Of a DNA stretch of 64,000 nt, positions 1 to 8,722 are shown in pieces (the stretch's first letter is position 1; each line of letters opens with the position of its first letter). The stretch comes from Phenylobacterium sp. (GTDB taxonomy: Bacteria > Pseudomonadota > Alphaproteobacteria > Caulobacterales > Caulobacteraceae). The notes under the pieces are model-generated. The model saw nothing but the letters and a program-made list of their open reading frames with translations, had not been told where the DNA came from and did no database searches. The position numbers and the translations under genes are program-made. The stretch covers positions 1-64,000 of the forward strand of contig SSMU01000005.1 of NCBI GenBank assembly GCA_004799545.1, written 5' to 3'.

Positions 1-54
1 GAGTTCGCCCAGGATGGCGAGGCGGCGTTCGGCCATGTCGCTTTGGGTGGACAT
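1..54 (-). CDS. 5' end of a hypothetical gene preceded by an SOS box
   Basis: Only the first 18 codons are inside the window; reading leftward they give MSTQSDMAERRLAILGEL. An alternative start is Met7 (codon 36-34). The family cannot be told from so little sequence. No Shine-Dalgarno sequence precedes the first ATG; a LexA-type box abuts it directly, so translation may be leaderless or start at Met7. The position suggests a DNA-damage-inducible gene transcribed out of the window. Confidence 0.55.
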   Translation of the reverse strand, partial: MSTQSDMAERRLAILGEL

Positions 55-69
55 GAACAAAAGTAGAAC
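55..69 (-). promoter_or_regulatory. LexA (SOS) box, GTTC-N7-GTTC
   Basis: On the minus strand this reads GTTC, seven bases, GTTC, which is the alphaproteobacterial LexA consensus. It touches the ATG of the leftward gene. Its spacer (TACTTTT) is close to that of the box at 61580-61594 (TCTTTTT). An AT-rich stretch at about 86-116 lies upstream and could hold the core promoter. Confidence 0.6.
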
Positions 70-193
70 ACACGATCCCGCAGATCGCCAAATTTTTTGT
101 GCAAAATAATTCGTCCAATGATCGACGGAAGTTGCAGTTGCGACGCGTTTGCAATTATTCAGGGCGAGCGTCCCCTCCCGCAGAAGGACTTCC

Positions 194-652
194 ATGCCCC
201 CGCGACCGCGCCCCAACCCCGCCCTGAAGCTGATGCTGATCCGGCAGGTCCATGTCTATGTGAGCGCCTTCGTGGCCCCCTCCCTGCTGTTCTTCGCCGC
301 CAGCGGCGCGTTGCAGACCTTCCGCCTGCCGGACCAGGCCGGCGCGCCGGCGGTGCTGGTCAAACTGGCCCGGGTGCACAAGGACGACGTGTTCGCCGGC
401 AAGCCGCCGCGTCCGGAGCCGGCCGCAGGGGCCCGCGCGCATCGGGCCGGGCCGCGGCCGGAGAAGCCCAAGCCCTCACCCGCCACCACCGCGCTGAAGT
501 GGTTTTTCGCCATGGCCTCGGTCGGGATGATCGCGACCACCTTCTTCGGCCTCTGGATGGGCCTCGCCTACAGCCGCCGCAAGGCGCCGGTCTGGGCGCT
601 GCTGGCGGCGGGCGCGGCCGCGCCGGTGGTGCTGCTGATGGCGGCGGGCTGA
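194..652 (+). CDS. PepSY-type small membrane protein
   Basis: Encodes about 152 residues from the ATG at 194, chosen because AGAAGGA lies just upstream at 181-187; an in-frame ATG at 149 has no such site. The protein shows a hydrophobic segment near residues 20-38, a proline/lysine-rich linker with GARAHRAG, then two more hydrophobic segments near 90-115 and 125-150. This layout (TM, short periplasmic stretch, C-terminal TM pair) matches small PepSY-associated membrane proteins of Caulobacterales. A substrate or partner cannot be inferred. It stands alone, convergent with the AIM24 gene. Confidence 0.65.
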   Translation: MPPRPRPNPALKLMLIRQVHVYVSAFVAPSLLFFAASGALQTFRLPDQAGAPAVLVKLARVHKDDVFAGKPPRPEPAAGARAHRAGPRPEKPKPSPATTALKWFFAMASVGMIATTFFGLWMGLAYSRRKAPVWALLAAGAAAPVVLLMAAG

Positions 653-676
653 GCCCCCCTCTGTCCTCGCCGGACC

Positions 677-1438
677 TCAGTCGTTGCTGAAGATGCTGCC
701 GAGGATGCCGCCCACCACCGCGCTGCCGGCCACCGCCGAGGCGATGCCGCCGCCCCGGCCGCGGTCTTCGCCCGGCATGTAGCGGGCGATCTCCTCGGCG
801 AGGTTGAGGATCGGCATGGACTGCAGCCAGACCTTGCCGGGCCCGGTCAGGGTGGCCAGGAACAGGCCCTCGCCGCCGAACAGCACGTTGCGGAAGCCGC
901 GGACCATCTGGATGTCGGTGGAGACGGTGGGCTCCTGCATGCCGATGTGGCCGGCGTGGACCATCAGCCGCTCGCCGGGGCGCAGGGTCTTCTCCACCAC
1001 CTCGCCGGAGAGGTCGAGGAACACCGTCCCCGGACCGATCACCCGCTGCAGGATGAAGCCTTCGCCCGCGAAGACGCCGGCGCCCAGCCGCTGCTGGAAG
1101 GCGATCTCCAGGGTGACCGAGGCCTCGGCGCAGAGGAAGGTCTCCTTGCGGCAGATGATCGACTGGCCGGGGGCCAGCGCCATGGCCACGATCTGGCCCG
1201 GGAAGCGCGGGGCGAAGGCGATCTGGGCGCGGGCCTGCGCCGCATACTGGGTGATGAAGAAGCTGCCGCCGCCCATCGCCCGCTTCAGGCCGGCGAACAG
1301 GCCGCCGCCGGTGTGGGTGTCCATGAAGATGCCGTCGGTCATCCAGGCCATGGCGTGGGTCTGGCTGTAGACCGTCTCACCGGGGCCGAGGTCGATGGAG
1401 ACCGTCTGCATGGTCGTGCCGGATATCTCGTATTTCAT
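677..1438 (-). CDS. TIGR00266/AIM24 family protein
   Basis: The reading frame continues upstream to 1507, but MKYEIS at 1438 is the usual start of this family. About 253 residues form the repeated beta-rich fold (glycine-spaced strands such as GEGFILQRVIGPG and TGPGKVWLQSMP) typical of TIGR00266/AIM24 proteins, and end in a Gly/Ala-rich hydrophobic tail (AVAGSAVVGGILGSIF). The family has no established bacterial biochemical role; a mitochondrial relative affects inner-membrane organisation. Family assignment is firm, function unknown. The divergent M20 peptidase gene begins about 105 bp away. Confidence 0.8.
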   Translation of the reverse strand: MKYEISGTTMQTVSIDLGPGETVYSQTHAMAWMTDGIFMDTHTGGGLFAGLKRAMGGGSFFITQYAAQARAQIAFAPRFPGQIVAMALAPGQSIICRKETFLCAEASVTLEIAFQQRLGAGVFAGEGFILQRVIGPGTVFLDLSGEVVEKTLRPGERLMVHAGHIGMQEPTVSTDIQMVRGFRNVLFGGEGLFLATLTGPGKVWLQSMPILNLAEEIARYMPGEDRGRGGGIASAVAGSAVVGGILGSIFSND

Positions 1439-1542
1439 CGCCGTCTCCGCGCTGGGGCGGGCTGAGCATAGCCGGCGGCGCCCGCCTTGCCGAGGCGCGC
1501 GACGCATGGTTGAACCGCCGCCTTGGGCTTTGGGGGACGAAG

Positions 1543-2976
1543 ATGGGCGGACGGTTCGGGCGAGCTTTGACGGTGGCGGCCTTGGCGGGCCTGGCGCTGG
1601 GCGCCTCGGCGGCGGGGGCCCAGCCGGCGGCCCCCGGGCCCAGGCCCGACCAGGTACGGTTCCGCGCCCTCTACAAGGAGCTGGTCGAGACCAACACCAC
1701 CCTGTCGGCCGGCAGCTGCACCGAGGCCGCCCAGCGGATGGCCGCGCACCTCAAGGCGGCGGGCTTCGCCGACGACCAGATCACCCTGTTCTCGGCGCCC
1801 GATCACCCCAAGGAGGGCGGGCTGGTGGCCGTGCTGCCGGGCCGCGATCCCAAGGCCAAGGCGGTCCTGCTGCTGGCCCACCTGGACGTGGTGGAGGCCA
1901 AGCGCGCCGACTGGACCCGCGATCCCTTCACCCTGGTCGAGGAGAACGGCTATTTCTTCGCCCGCGGCTCGGCGGACGACAAAAGCATGGCGGCCATCTG
2001 GACCGACGACATGGTCCGCTTCCGCGAGGCCAACTACCACCCCAGGCGCACCCTCAAGATGGCGCTCACCTGCGGCGAGGAGACCACCTACGCCTTCAAC
2101 GGCGCCCAGTGGCTGACCCAGAACATGCGCGACCTGATCGACGCCGAGTTCGCGCTCAACGAGGGCGGCGGCGGCACCACCGACGGCCACGGCAAGCTGG
2201 TCGTCCAGGAAATGCAGGTCGGCGAGAAGGCCACCCAGAACTACCGCATCGAGACCACCAATCCCGGCGGCCACTCCTCGATCCCGATCCGCGACAACGC
2301 GATCTATGAACTGGCCGACGCCCTGGTGAAGGTCCGCGCGCTCGAGTTCCCGGTGCAGATGACCGACACCACGCGGGCCTATTTCAGCAAGTCCGGCGCG
2401 ACCCGGAGCGACGACCTCGGCAGGGCCATGGTGGCGATCGCCAGGGATCCCGGCGACGCGGCGGCGGAGAAGGTGGTCTCCACCGACCGGGGCTACCACA
2501 GCATGCTGCGCACCACCTGCGTGGCGACCCTCCTGGAAGGCGGCCACGCCAACAACGCCCTGCCGCAGCGGGCGGCGGCCAATATCAACTGCCGCATCTT
2601 CCCCGGCCACACGGTCGAGGAGACGCAGGCCGCCCTGGTCGCGGCGATCGGCGATCCGCGGCTGACCATCACGCCCGTGCCGCCGATCCGGCCGCTGGCC
2701 GTGCCGCCGCCGCTCGATCCGAAGGTGATGGCCCCGGCCGAGGCGCTGTCGGCCAAATATTTCCCCGGCGTGCCGGTGGTCCCCTCCATGTCGACCGGGG
2801 CCACGGACGGCGTCTTCCTGGAGGCCGCGGGCATCCCGACCTATGGCGTGCCCGGCCCCTGGGGCGACCCCGACGGCGACGGGGTGCACGGGCTGAACGA
2901 GCGCATCGAGGTGAAGAGCCTGATGGTCGGGCGCGACTACCTGACCGACCTGGTGAAGGCCTACGCCGAGCAGTAG
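1543..2976 (+). CDS. M20 family metallopeptidase, exported
   Basis: About 477 residues. The ATG at 1543 follows GGGGGA at good spacing; a TTG at 1510 is in frame but less likely. The N-terminus has basic residues and a hydrophobic core ending in Ala-Gln, a signal peptide. M20 metal-site motifs are visible: HLDVV with a following ARGSADDK, then TCGEETT and LNEGGGG, plus the dimerisation-domain sequence NPGGHSSIP, and a late TDGVFLEAAGIPTYG/HGLNERI. This places it among periplasmic carboxypeptidase/aminoacylase-like zinc peptidases (M20/M25/M40). Substrate unknown. It is a single gene with a palindromic repeat in its 3' region. Confidence 0.88.
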   Translation: MGGRFGRALTVAALAGLALGASAAGAQPAAPGPRPDQVRFRALYKELVETNTTLSAGSCTEAAQRMAAHLKAAGFADDQITLFSAPDHPKEGGLVAVLPGRDPKAKAVLLLAHLDVVEAKRADWTRDPFTLVEENGYFFARGSADDKSMAAIWTDDMVRFREANYHPRRTLKMALTCGEETTYAFNGAQWLTQNMRDLIDAEFALNEGGGGTTDGHGKLVVQEMQVGEKATQNYRIETTNPGGHSSIPIRDNAIYELADALVKVRALEFPVQMTDTTRAYFSKSGATRSDDLGRAMVAIARDPGDAAAEKVVSTDRGYHSMLRTTCVATLLEGGHANNALPQRAAANINCRIFPGHTVEETQAALVAAIGDPRLTITPVPPIRPLAVPPPLDPKVMAPAEALSAKYFPGVPVVPSMSTGATDGVFLEAAGIPTYGVPGPWGDPDGDGVHGLNERIEVKSLMVGRDYLTDLVKAYAEQ

Positions 2977-2985
2977 GGGCGGAGC

Positions 2986-3105
2986 GATGCTCCCCTTCAG
3001 GGGGAGCTGTCGCGAAGCGACTGAGGGGGTTGAAGGGCGCGACGTCTGACGCTCGTGGGCTGCAACCCCCTCCGGCCCTTCGGGCCACCTCCCCCTGAGG
3101 GGAGG
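2986..3105. repeat. palindromic intergenic repeat, copy A
   Basis: A roughly 120-bp element between the M20 gene and uup. The left arm starts GATGCTCCCCTTCAGGGGG and contains CTGTCGCGAAGCGACTG; the right arm contains CAACCCCCTC, CCCTTCGGG and ends with CTCCCCCTGAGGGGAG. Each end can fold into its own hairpin and the outer arms are complementary. A second copy in reverse orientation is at 10270-10390 and matches this left arm over about 49 bp with a one-base length difference. It could act as a terminator or a REP/MITE-like element. Confidence 0.8.
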
Positions 3106-3154
3106 ACCTTCCGGGCCTTGCGCCCGCTGAGGAAGGCTCTATCTCAGGCCGCCC

Positions 3155-4954
3155 ATGAGAGCCCCCATCCTCGCCTTGAAGGACGTCCGGCTGGCGGACG
3201 GGCCCGTGATGCTGTTCGACGGCGTCGACCTGGCGCTGGACGCCGGCGTGCGCGCCTGCCTGGTCGGGCGCAACGGGGCGGGCAAGTCGACCCTGCTGCG
3301 CATCCTGGCCGGGCAGATCGAGCCGGACGGCGGCGAGCGCAGCCTGCCGCCGGGCACGCGGATCTCGTTCGTGACCCAGGAGCCGGAGATCACCGGCGCG
3401 ATCCTGCTCGACCACGCCACGGGCGGCGGGGCCGAGCCGCACCGGGCGAAGGCGGCGCTGGAGGACTTCGGCCTCGATCCGGCGAAGTCGACCGAGGGGC
3501 TGTCCGGCGGCGAGATACGGCGCGCGGCCCTTGCGCGGGCCTTCGCCGAGGACCCGGACGTCCTGCTGCTCGACGAGCCCACCAACCACCTGGACATCCT
3601 GGCGATCGAGACCCTGGAGGCGGAGCTGGCCGGCTGCCGCGCCGCGGCGCTGATCGTCAGCCACGACCGCGCCTTCTTGGAGCGGGTGACCCGGCGCTGC
3701 TTCTGGCTGGAGTACCGGCAGGTGAAGCGGCTCGACAAGGGCTTCGCCGCCTTCGACGAGTGGGCCGAGAAGATCATGGCCGCCGAGGCCGAGGAGGCGC
3801 GGCGGCTGGACCGGCAGATCCAGCGCGAGCAGCACTGGATGGCCCGCGGGGTCACCGCCCGCCGCGCCCGCAACGAGGGCCGGCGGCGGCGGCTGGACTC
3901 CATGCGGCTGGCCAAGGCCGACCGGATGCGCGAGGCGCGCGGCGGGCTCTCCATGGGCGTCGCCTCCTCCGGCATGTCCGGTCAGCGGGTGGCCGAGGCC
4001 AAGGCGATCTCCAAGGCGTTCGGCGCGCGGGTTCTGCTGAAGGACTTCTCCACCCGCATCCTGCGCGGCGACCGGGTGGCGATCGTCGGACCCAATGGCG
4101 CGGGCAAGACCACGCTGGTGAAGCTGCTGCTTGGCGAGATCGCGCCGGACGCCGGGACGGTGAAGCTCGGCACCAACCTGGAGATCGCCGCCATCGACCA
4201 GGCGCGCAGCGTGCTGTCGCCGGACATGACCCTGCAGGAGGTGCTGACGCCCGACGGCGGCGATCAGGTGATGGTGCGCGGCTTCCCCAAGCACGTGGTC
4301 GCCTACGCCAAGGATTTCCTGTTCCGCGAGAGCCAGCTGCGCCAGCCGGTGCGGAGCCTGTCGGGCGGCGAGCGCAACCGCCTGCTGCTGGCCCGGGCGC
4401 TCGCCAAGCCGTCGAACGTCATGGTGCTGGACGAGCCCACCAACGACCTGGACATGGAGACCCTCGACGTCCTCGAGGACCTGCTGGCCGACTATGAGGG
4501 CACCCTGATCCTGGTCAGCCACGACCGCGACTTCATCGACCGGCTGGCCAGCTCGACCATCGGGCTGGACGGGGCGGGCCACGCGGTGGAGACGCCGGGT
4601 GGCTGGCAGGACTTCACCAGCCAGAACCCGGGCTTCTTCGGCCGCAAGGCGCCCAGCCTCGCCGCCAAGCCCAAGGCGGCGCCTGCGCCCAAGCCGCCCG
4701 TCGCGGCGCCGGCCAAGCTCTCCTACAAGGACCAGCGGCGGCTGGCGGAGCTGGAAGCCCTGGTCCATGACCTGCCGGGGAAGCTCGCGGCGCTGGAGAC
4801 CGGGCTGGGCGATCCGCAGCTCTACACCCGCGATCCGGCGGCCTTCGACCGGCTGAGCCGGGCGCTCGAGGCGGGCCGCACGCAGCTGGCGTCGGCGGAG
4901 GCGGAGTGGCTGGCCCTGGAGGAGCGCCGCGAGGCCCTGGAAGCGGGGCGCTGA
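3155..4954 (+). CDS. uup: ABC-F ATPase Uup
   Basis: About 599 residues with two ABC domains in one chain and no membrane segments. Walker A motifs are GRNGAGKST (about residue 38) and GPNGAGKTT (about 311); both halves have LSGGE signatures and DEPTNHLD/DEPTNDLD Walker B motifs. A linker with basic residues (TARRARNEGRRRRLD) separates the domains, and a Pro/Ala-rich segment leads into a C-terminal coiled coil (about 525-599). That extension distinguishes Uup from other ABC-F proteins. The family acts on ribosomes and affects transposon precise excision in E. coli. Monocistronic as far as visible. Confidence 0.88.
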   Translation: MRAPILALKDVRLADGPVMLFDGVDLALDAGVRACLVGRNGAGKSTLLRILAGQIEPDGGERSLPPGTRISFVTQEPEITGAILLDHATGGGAEPHRAKAALEDFGLDPAKSTEGLSGGEIRRAALARAFAEDPDVLLLDEPTNHLDILAIETLEAELAGCRAAALIVSHDRAFLERVTRRCFWLEYRQVKRLDKGFAAFDEWAEKIMAAEAEEARRLDRQIQREQHWMARGVTARRARNEGRRRRLDSMRLAKADRMREARGGLSMGVASSGMSGQRVAEAKAISKAFGARVLLKDFSTRILRGDRVAIVGPNGAGKTTLVKLLLGEIAPDAGTVKLGTNLEIAAIDQARSVLSPDMTLQEVLTPDGGDQVMVRGFPKHVVAYAKDFLFRESQLRQPVRSLSGGERNRLLLARALAKPSNVMVLDEPTNDLDMETLDVLEDLLADYEGTLILVSHDRDFIDRLASSTIGLDGAGHAVETPGGWQDFTSQNPGFFGRKAPSLAAKPKAAPAPKPPVAAPAKLSYKDQRRLAELEALVHDLPGKLAALETGLGDPQLYTRDPAAFDRLSRALEAGRTQLASAEAEWLALEERREALEAGR

Positions 4955-5099
4955 GGATCAGGAGCCGCTTTCCTGTGGAAAACTCCAGGCGTTGATTTGA
5001 AATGGGATTTCCGTTGTCATCCGCAAACAATTAACAGTTTATTCACACTGATTTGACGCCTCGCCCACACCCCGGCGACAACAGGCTCTTGCCGGATAA

Positions 5100-5380
5100 A
5101 AGGTTCGAGCGCACCGTTCACATGCCGAGAGGAACTGCGGCGCGGGGCGGACCGGGCGACCGGGAAACTCAAACGAGCGGATGGTTTCTCGAAGGGCTTG
5201 GAACCGGGGCGACCCGGGCCCAATCCTGGAGTAGTGACCCGGCGGCGAAGGAAGATTGCGGGGCAACCCGCCTTCGGAGATCGCAGCTGGCCTTGCAGGC
5301 GCAGATCCCCCAACGGATCTGTATGAGAGGGCGACGCAACGGGAAACCGATGCGCCGCCCTCTTGCTATGGGGGCTCGCG
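5100..5380 (+). ncRNA. putative structured RNA or leader (several GNRA-capped hairpins)
   Basis: The 504-bp gap 4955-5458 holds no convincing gene but folds well by eye on the plus strand. Hairpins: CCGG-GCGA-CCGG (5152-5163), CCGGG-GCGA-CCCGG (5204-5217), GCGGG-GCAA-CCCGC (5258-5271), CAGATCC/GGATCTG (5302-5321), and a long stem AGAGGGCG/CGCCCTCT (5326-5363) closed by CGG-GAAA-CCG. Four loops are GNRA tetraloops on this strand only, which argues for the direction. CGAGC (5106-5110) could pair with GCTCG (5374-5378). I saw no conserved motifs of TPP, FMN or cobalamin riboswitches, tmRNA, SRP RNA or RNase P. It could be an independent RNA or the leader of the ABC operon. Confidence 0.45.
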
Positions 5381-5458
5381 TTGCTCCCGCCGCGCCCTTC
5401 CAACCTCGGCCGGAGCGCCCTAACGTCCGCGGCTTCGACGCGTCGGGGATTTCCAGCG

Positions 5459-6472
5459 ATGAACGTTCTGCGCCCTGCCCTGTTGGCGGTCCCCCTGCTC
5501 GTGGCCTTGGGGCTGCTGGCCGCCTGCTCGCCGGCCAAGCAGGCGCCGGCCAAGGGCACGCCGATCCGCTTCGCCACCGACTGGCGCGCCGAGGCGGAGC
5601 ATGGCGGCTTCTACGAGGCCCTGGCGGAGGGCGAATACGCCAAGCAGGGCCTCAACGTGACCCTGGTCCAGGGCGGGCCGGGGGTGAACGTGCCGCAGCT
5701 GGTGGCCTCCGGCGCGGTCGACCTGGGCGACGGCTCCAACAGCTTCATCGTCATGAACCTGGCCCAGCAGAAGGCGCCGGTGAAGGCGGTGGCGGCCTTC
5801 ATGCAGAAGGACCCGCAGGTGCTGATCGCCCACCCGGATCCGGGCATCAAGTCGATCGCCGACCTGAAGGGCCACCCGATCCTGTTGTCCGACGCCTCGA
5901 TCACCGCCTTCTGGGTCTGGCTGAAGGCCAAGTACGGCTTCACCGACGACCAGGTGCGCAAGTACGCCTTCAGCTCCGCGCCGTTCCTGGCCGACGGCCG
6001 GGTGGTGCAGCAGGGCTACCTGACCAGCGAGCCCTATACGATCGAGAAGGAGAGCCACCTGAAGCCGAAGGTCTTCCTGCTGGCCGACGAGGGCTACCCC
6101 GGCTACGCGGCCATGGTGCTGGCCTCCAACAGCCTGATCGCCAGGAACCCGGCGGCGGTGAAGGCCTTCGTGGCGGCCTCGGCCAAGGGCTGGCACGACT
6201 ACCTCTACGGCGATCCGAAGCCAGCCGACGCCCTGATCATGAAGGACAATCCGGAGATGACCGAGGACGTCCTGGCCCAGGCGCGGGACAAGATGCGTAG
6301 CTACGGCATCGTCGACGGCGCCGAGGCCAAGACCCTGGGGATCGGGGCGATGACCGACGCCCGCTGGAAGGCCTTCTTCGACGTGGCCGCGGGTCAGGGG
6401 GTCTATCCTAAGGACATGGACTACCGCGCCGCCTACAGCCTCGACTTCGTGAGCCCGCCAGTTCCCAAATGA
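5459..6472 (+). CDS. NitT/TauT-type ABC transporter substrate-binding lipoprotein
   Basis: About 337 residues from the ATG at 5459. A lipobox LLAAC puts the lipidated cysteine at residue 23. The mature part has the NMT1/SsuA-like fold: FATDWRAEAEHGGFYEALAEGEYAKQGL and later GAVDLGDGSNS, features of binding proteins for thiamine precursors, sulfonates, nitrate or similar small ligands. The ligand is not evident from sequence, and no thiamine riboswitch was found upstream. Its stop overlaps the ATPase start (ATGA), so the three transporter genes form one operon. Confidence 0.85.
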   Translation: MNVLRPALLAVPLLVALGLLAACSPAKQAPAKGTPIRFATDWRAEAEHGGFYEALAEGEYAKQGLNVTLVQGGPGVNVPQLVASGAVDLGDGSNSFIVMNLAQQKAPVKAVAAFMQKDPQVLIAHPDPGIKSIADLKGHPILLSDASITAFWVWLKAKYGFTDDQVRKYAFSSAPFLADGRVVQQGYLTSEPYTIEKESHLKPKVFLLADEGYPGYAAMVLASNSLIARNPAAVKAFVAASAKGWHDYLYGDPKPADALIMKDNPEMTEDVLAQARDKMRSYGIVDGAEAKTLGIGAMTDARWKAFFDVAAGQGVYPKDMDYRAAYSLDFVSPPVPK

Positions 6473-7206
6473 GCATCGCGGCCCTCGAAGACGTCGAGGT
6501 GGACTATGCGCGCGGCCGGGCGCTGGGGCCGTTCGACCTGGCCATCCGGGAGAGCGAGATCGTGGCCCTGGTGGGGCCCTCGGGCTGCGGCAAGTCGACG
6601 GCGCTGCGGCTACTGGCCGGGCTGGAGGCGCCTAGCCGCGGCCAGGTGCGCCGGACGCCGGAGCGCGGCGAGACGGCGGTGGTGTTCCAGGCGCCGACCC
6701 TGGCGCCCTGGCTCTCCGCGCGGGCCAATGTCGCCCTGCCGCTCGAGCTGGCCGGGACGGCCTCGGATGAGGCGCGGCGGCGGGCGACCGAGGCCCTGGC
6801 GCGGGTCGGGCTGGCGGGCGCCGAGGCCGCGCGGCCGGCGCAGCTCTCCGGCGGCATGGCCATGCGGGTCTCCCTGGCCCGCGCCCTGGTCACCGAGCCC
6901 CGCCTGCTGCTGCTCGACGAGCCGTTCGCGGCCCTGGACGAGATCACCCGCCGGGCGCTGGCCGACGACGTCCTGAAGCTCTGGCAGGGCCTGCAGCCGG
7001 CCATCGTCTTCGTGACCCACAATGTCGAGGAGGCGGTCTACATGGCCTCCCGCGTGGTGGTGATGACCGCCGGGCCCGGGCGGCTGGCGGGCGAGGTCGC
7101 CGTGGAGGGCCCGCTGCCGCGGCCGGCGGGGTTCCGCACCACCACCCTCTTTCGCAAGACCGTGGAGACCGTCTCGGGCCGGCTGGCGCAGGGGATGGCG
7201 GCGTGA
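6469..7206 (+). CDS. ABC transporter ATP-binding protein (NitT/TauT type)
   Basis: About 245 residues. Walker A is GPSGCGKST at about 36-44, the Q-loop region follows VVFQAPTLAPWLS, the signature is LSGGM near 127, and Walker B is LLLLDEPFAALDE. The pattern VFQ...LAPW and TRRALADDVL is typical of SsuB/TauB/ThiZ-like ATPases. It overlaps the binding-protein gene by 4 bp upstream and the permease by 4 bp downstream (GTGA), showing translational coupling. It would energise uptake of the unknown ligand at the inner membrane. Confidence 0.88.
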   Translation: MSIAALEDVEVDYARGRALGPFDLAIRESEIVALVGPSGCGKSTALRLLAGLEAPSRGQVRRTPERGETAVVFQAPTLAPWLSARANVALPLELAGTASDEARRRATEALARVGLAGAEAARPAQLSGGMAMRVSLARALVTEPRLLLLDEPFAALDEITRRALADDVLKLWQGLQPAIVFVTHNVEEAVYMASRVVVMTAGPGRLAGEVAVEGPLPRPAGFRTTTLFRKTVETVSGRLAQGMAA

Positions 7207-7970
7207 GGCGGCTGGCCGACCTGGCCGCGCCCGTGGCGCTGATCGCCGTCTTGCTAGCGGCTTGGGAGATCGGCTGCCGGGTGTGGCATGTGCCGAGCTA
7301 TTTCCTCAGCCCCCCCAGCGCGGTGGCGGTGAGCCTGGCCCAGGACTGGCCGGGCCTGATCAAGGCGGCGGGCTATACGCTCACCAGCGCGCTGACAGCC
7401 CTGGTGATCGCCAGCCTGCTGGCCCAGCTGCTGGCGCTGGCGGTGGTGCTGTCGGACAACCTGGAGCGGGCCGTCCAGCCCCTGGCGGTGGTGCTGCAGG
7501 TGACCCCGGTGATCGCCATCGCGCCCCTGGTCAACATCTGGGCCGGCACCGACCACCCGGAGCGGGCGGTGGTGGCCCTGGCGGTGGTGGTGGCCTTCTT
7601 CCCGATCTATTCCGGGGCGCTGGCCGGGCTGAAGGCGGTCGATCCGGACCTGATGCGGCTGTTCGACCTCTATGGCGCGGGGCGGGTGCAGCGCCTGATC
7701 CGCCTGCGCATCCCCTCGGCCGTGCCCTTCCTGCTGCAGGGCCACAAGGTGGCGGCGGGGCTGGCCATCGTGGGGGCCGTGGTCTCCGAGTTCGTGGCCG
7801 GGTCCGGCAAGGTGCAGGGCCTCGCCTGGCGGATCTTCGACGCCAGTTTCAAGCTGCAGACCGCGCGCATGCTGGCGGCCCTGGTGGTGCTGGGCGTGAT
7901 GGGCGCGGCGCTCTACGCTCTCTTGGACGCAGTGGAGCGCGCCGGGCTGCGGTGGTGGCGCGGGCGCTAG
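7203..7970 (+). CDS. ABC transporter permease (NitT/TauT type)
   Basis: About 255 residues, GTG start overlapping the ATPase stop. Around six hydrophobic segments are visible. The cytoplasmic EAA-like loop (ALAGLKAVDPDLMRLFDLYGA followed by RLRIPSAVPFLLQGHK, read as two stretches) is the coupling helix region for the ATPase. It is the last gene of the operon; the next gene is convergent and only 13 bp away. Confidence 0.87.
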   Translation: MRRLADLAAPVALIAVLLAAWEIGCRVWHVPSYFLSPPSAVAVSLAQDWPGLIKAAGYTLTSALTALVIASLLAQLLALAVVLSDNLERAVQPLAVVLQVTPVIAIAPLVNIWAGTDHPERAVVALAVVVAFFPIYSGALAGLKAVDPDLMRLFDLYGAGRVQRLIRLRIPSAVPFLLQGHKVAAGLAIVGAVVSEFVAGSGKVQGLAWRIFDASFKLQTARMLAALVVLGVMGAALYALLDAVERAGLRWWRGR

Positions 7971-7983
7971 GGTCGGCCTTTGA

Positions 7984-8649
7984 TCAGGAGTGCGGCGCAT
8001 CGGGCGTCAGCTCGTAGCGGATCGGCACCTGGACGCGCGCGCCCACGGTGGGCACGCCGCCCGGGGTCATCAGGCCGACGCGGAACTTGGGCGCCAGCGC
8101 CAGCGCGCCTTGGCCATAGCCCTGGCCCGGCGGCGTCTCGCTGGCCACCGCGCAGCCCTGCAGGCCGCCGCCGGCCGCCACGCCGCAGTCCAGCACCACG
8201 CGGACGTGGTTCACGCCGTTCTCGGTCTTGGGGAAGCTCGCCTGGAACTCGCTGGCCGAGGGCACCGCTGTCCAGGCGGGGTTGGCGGCCAAGCCCGGTG
8301 CGGGCCCGGCCATGTCCGGCGCGAAGGCGATGATCACCCGCACCTCGGTGTCGTGCGGCGCGTCGGCGCGGAACCGGCCGACCAGCTTGTGGGCCGCGCC
8401 CAGGAAGCCGTAGCCCATCGGGCTCTCGGCCAGCTCCGCGCAGGCGCTGAGGTGGCCCTTGAGGGTGGTGGTGCAGGTCAGCTCCACCGCCCCGCCGACA
8501 TGCTCGGCGCGGGCCCTGGCCGGATAGACGGCGGCCGCGTCCGCGTAGGTGGGCGCCTCCAGCCAGGTGATCGGTGTCGGGTCCGGCGTCGCGCCGATCG
8601 ACAGCGCCGCGGCGGGCAGGATCCAAAGCAGATGGTTGCGAACGCTCAT
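7984..8649 (-). CDS. exported protein with two TonB-C-like repeats
   Basis: About 221 residues with an N-terminal signal peptide. Two copies of a roughly 90-residue unit each carry a Cys pair and a pattern like VELTCTTTLKGHLSACAELAESPMG / VRVVLDCGVAAGG-LQGCAVASETP. These match the TonB C-terminal-like domain (variable-strand, often seen in Caulobacter periplasmic proteins) without the TonB membrane anchor or Pro-rich linker. A related two-repeat protein lies at 29984-30721. No function can be assigned beyond likely periplasmic location. Confidence 0.6.
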   Translation of the reverse strand: MSVRNHLLWILPAAALSIGATPDPTPITWLEAPTYADAAAVYPARARAEHVGGAVELTCTTTLKGHLSACAELAESPMGYGFLGAAHKLVGRFRADAPHDTEVRVIIAFAPDMAGPAPGLAANPAWTAVPSASEFQASFPKTENGVNHVRVVLDCGVAAGGGLQGCAVASETPPGQGYGQGALALAPKFRVGLMTPGGVPTVGARVQVPIRYELTPDAPHS

Positions 8650-8722
8650 ACCGGCCCCTCCGTACAGGCCGGCAGCTTGGCAGAGGACGGGAGGTCCGCA
8701 AGCCCTTCTTGCGGGGGGCCGG

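Noticed and set aside
5031..5045. CtrA-like site TTAA-N7-TTCA
   Set aside because: The second half deviates from TTAA; not strong enough to call.
4955..5458. Thiamine, FMN or cobalamin riboswitch, or tmRNA, SRP or RNase P RNA in the gap before the ABC operon
   Set aside because: None of their conserved sequence blocks could be found; kept only as an unclassified structured RNA.
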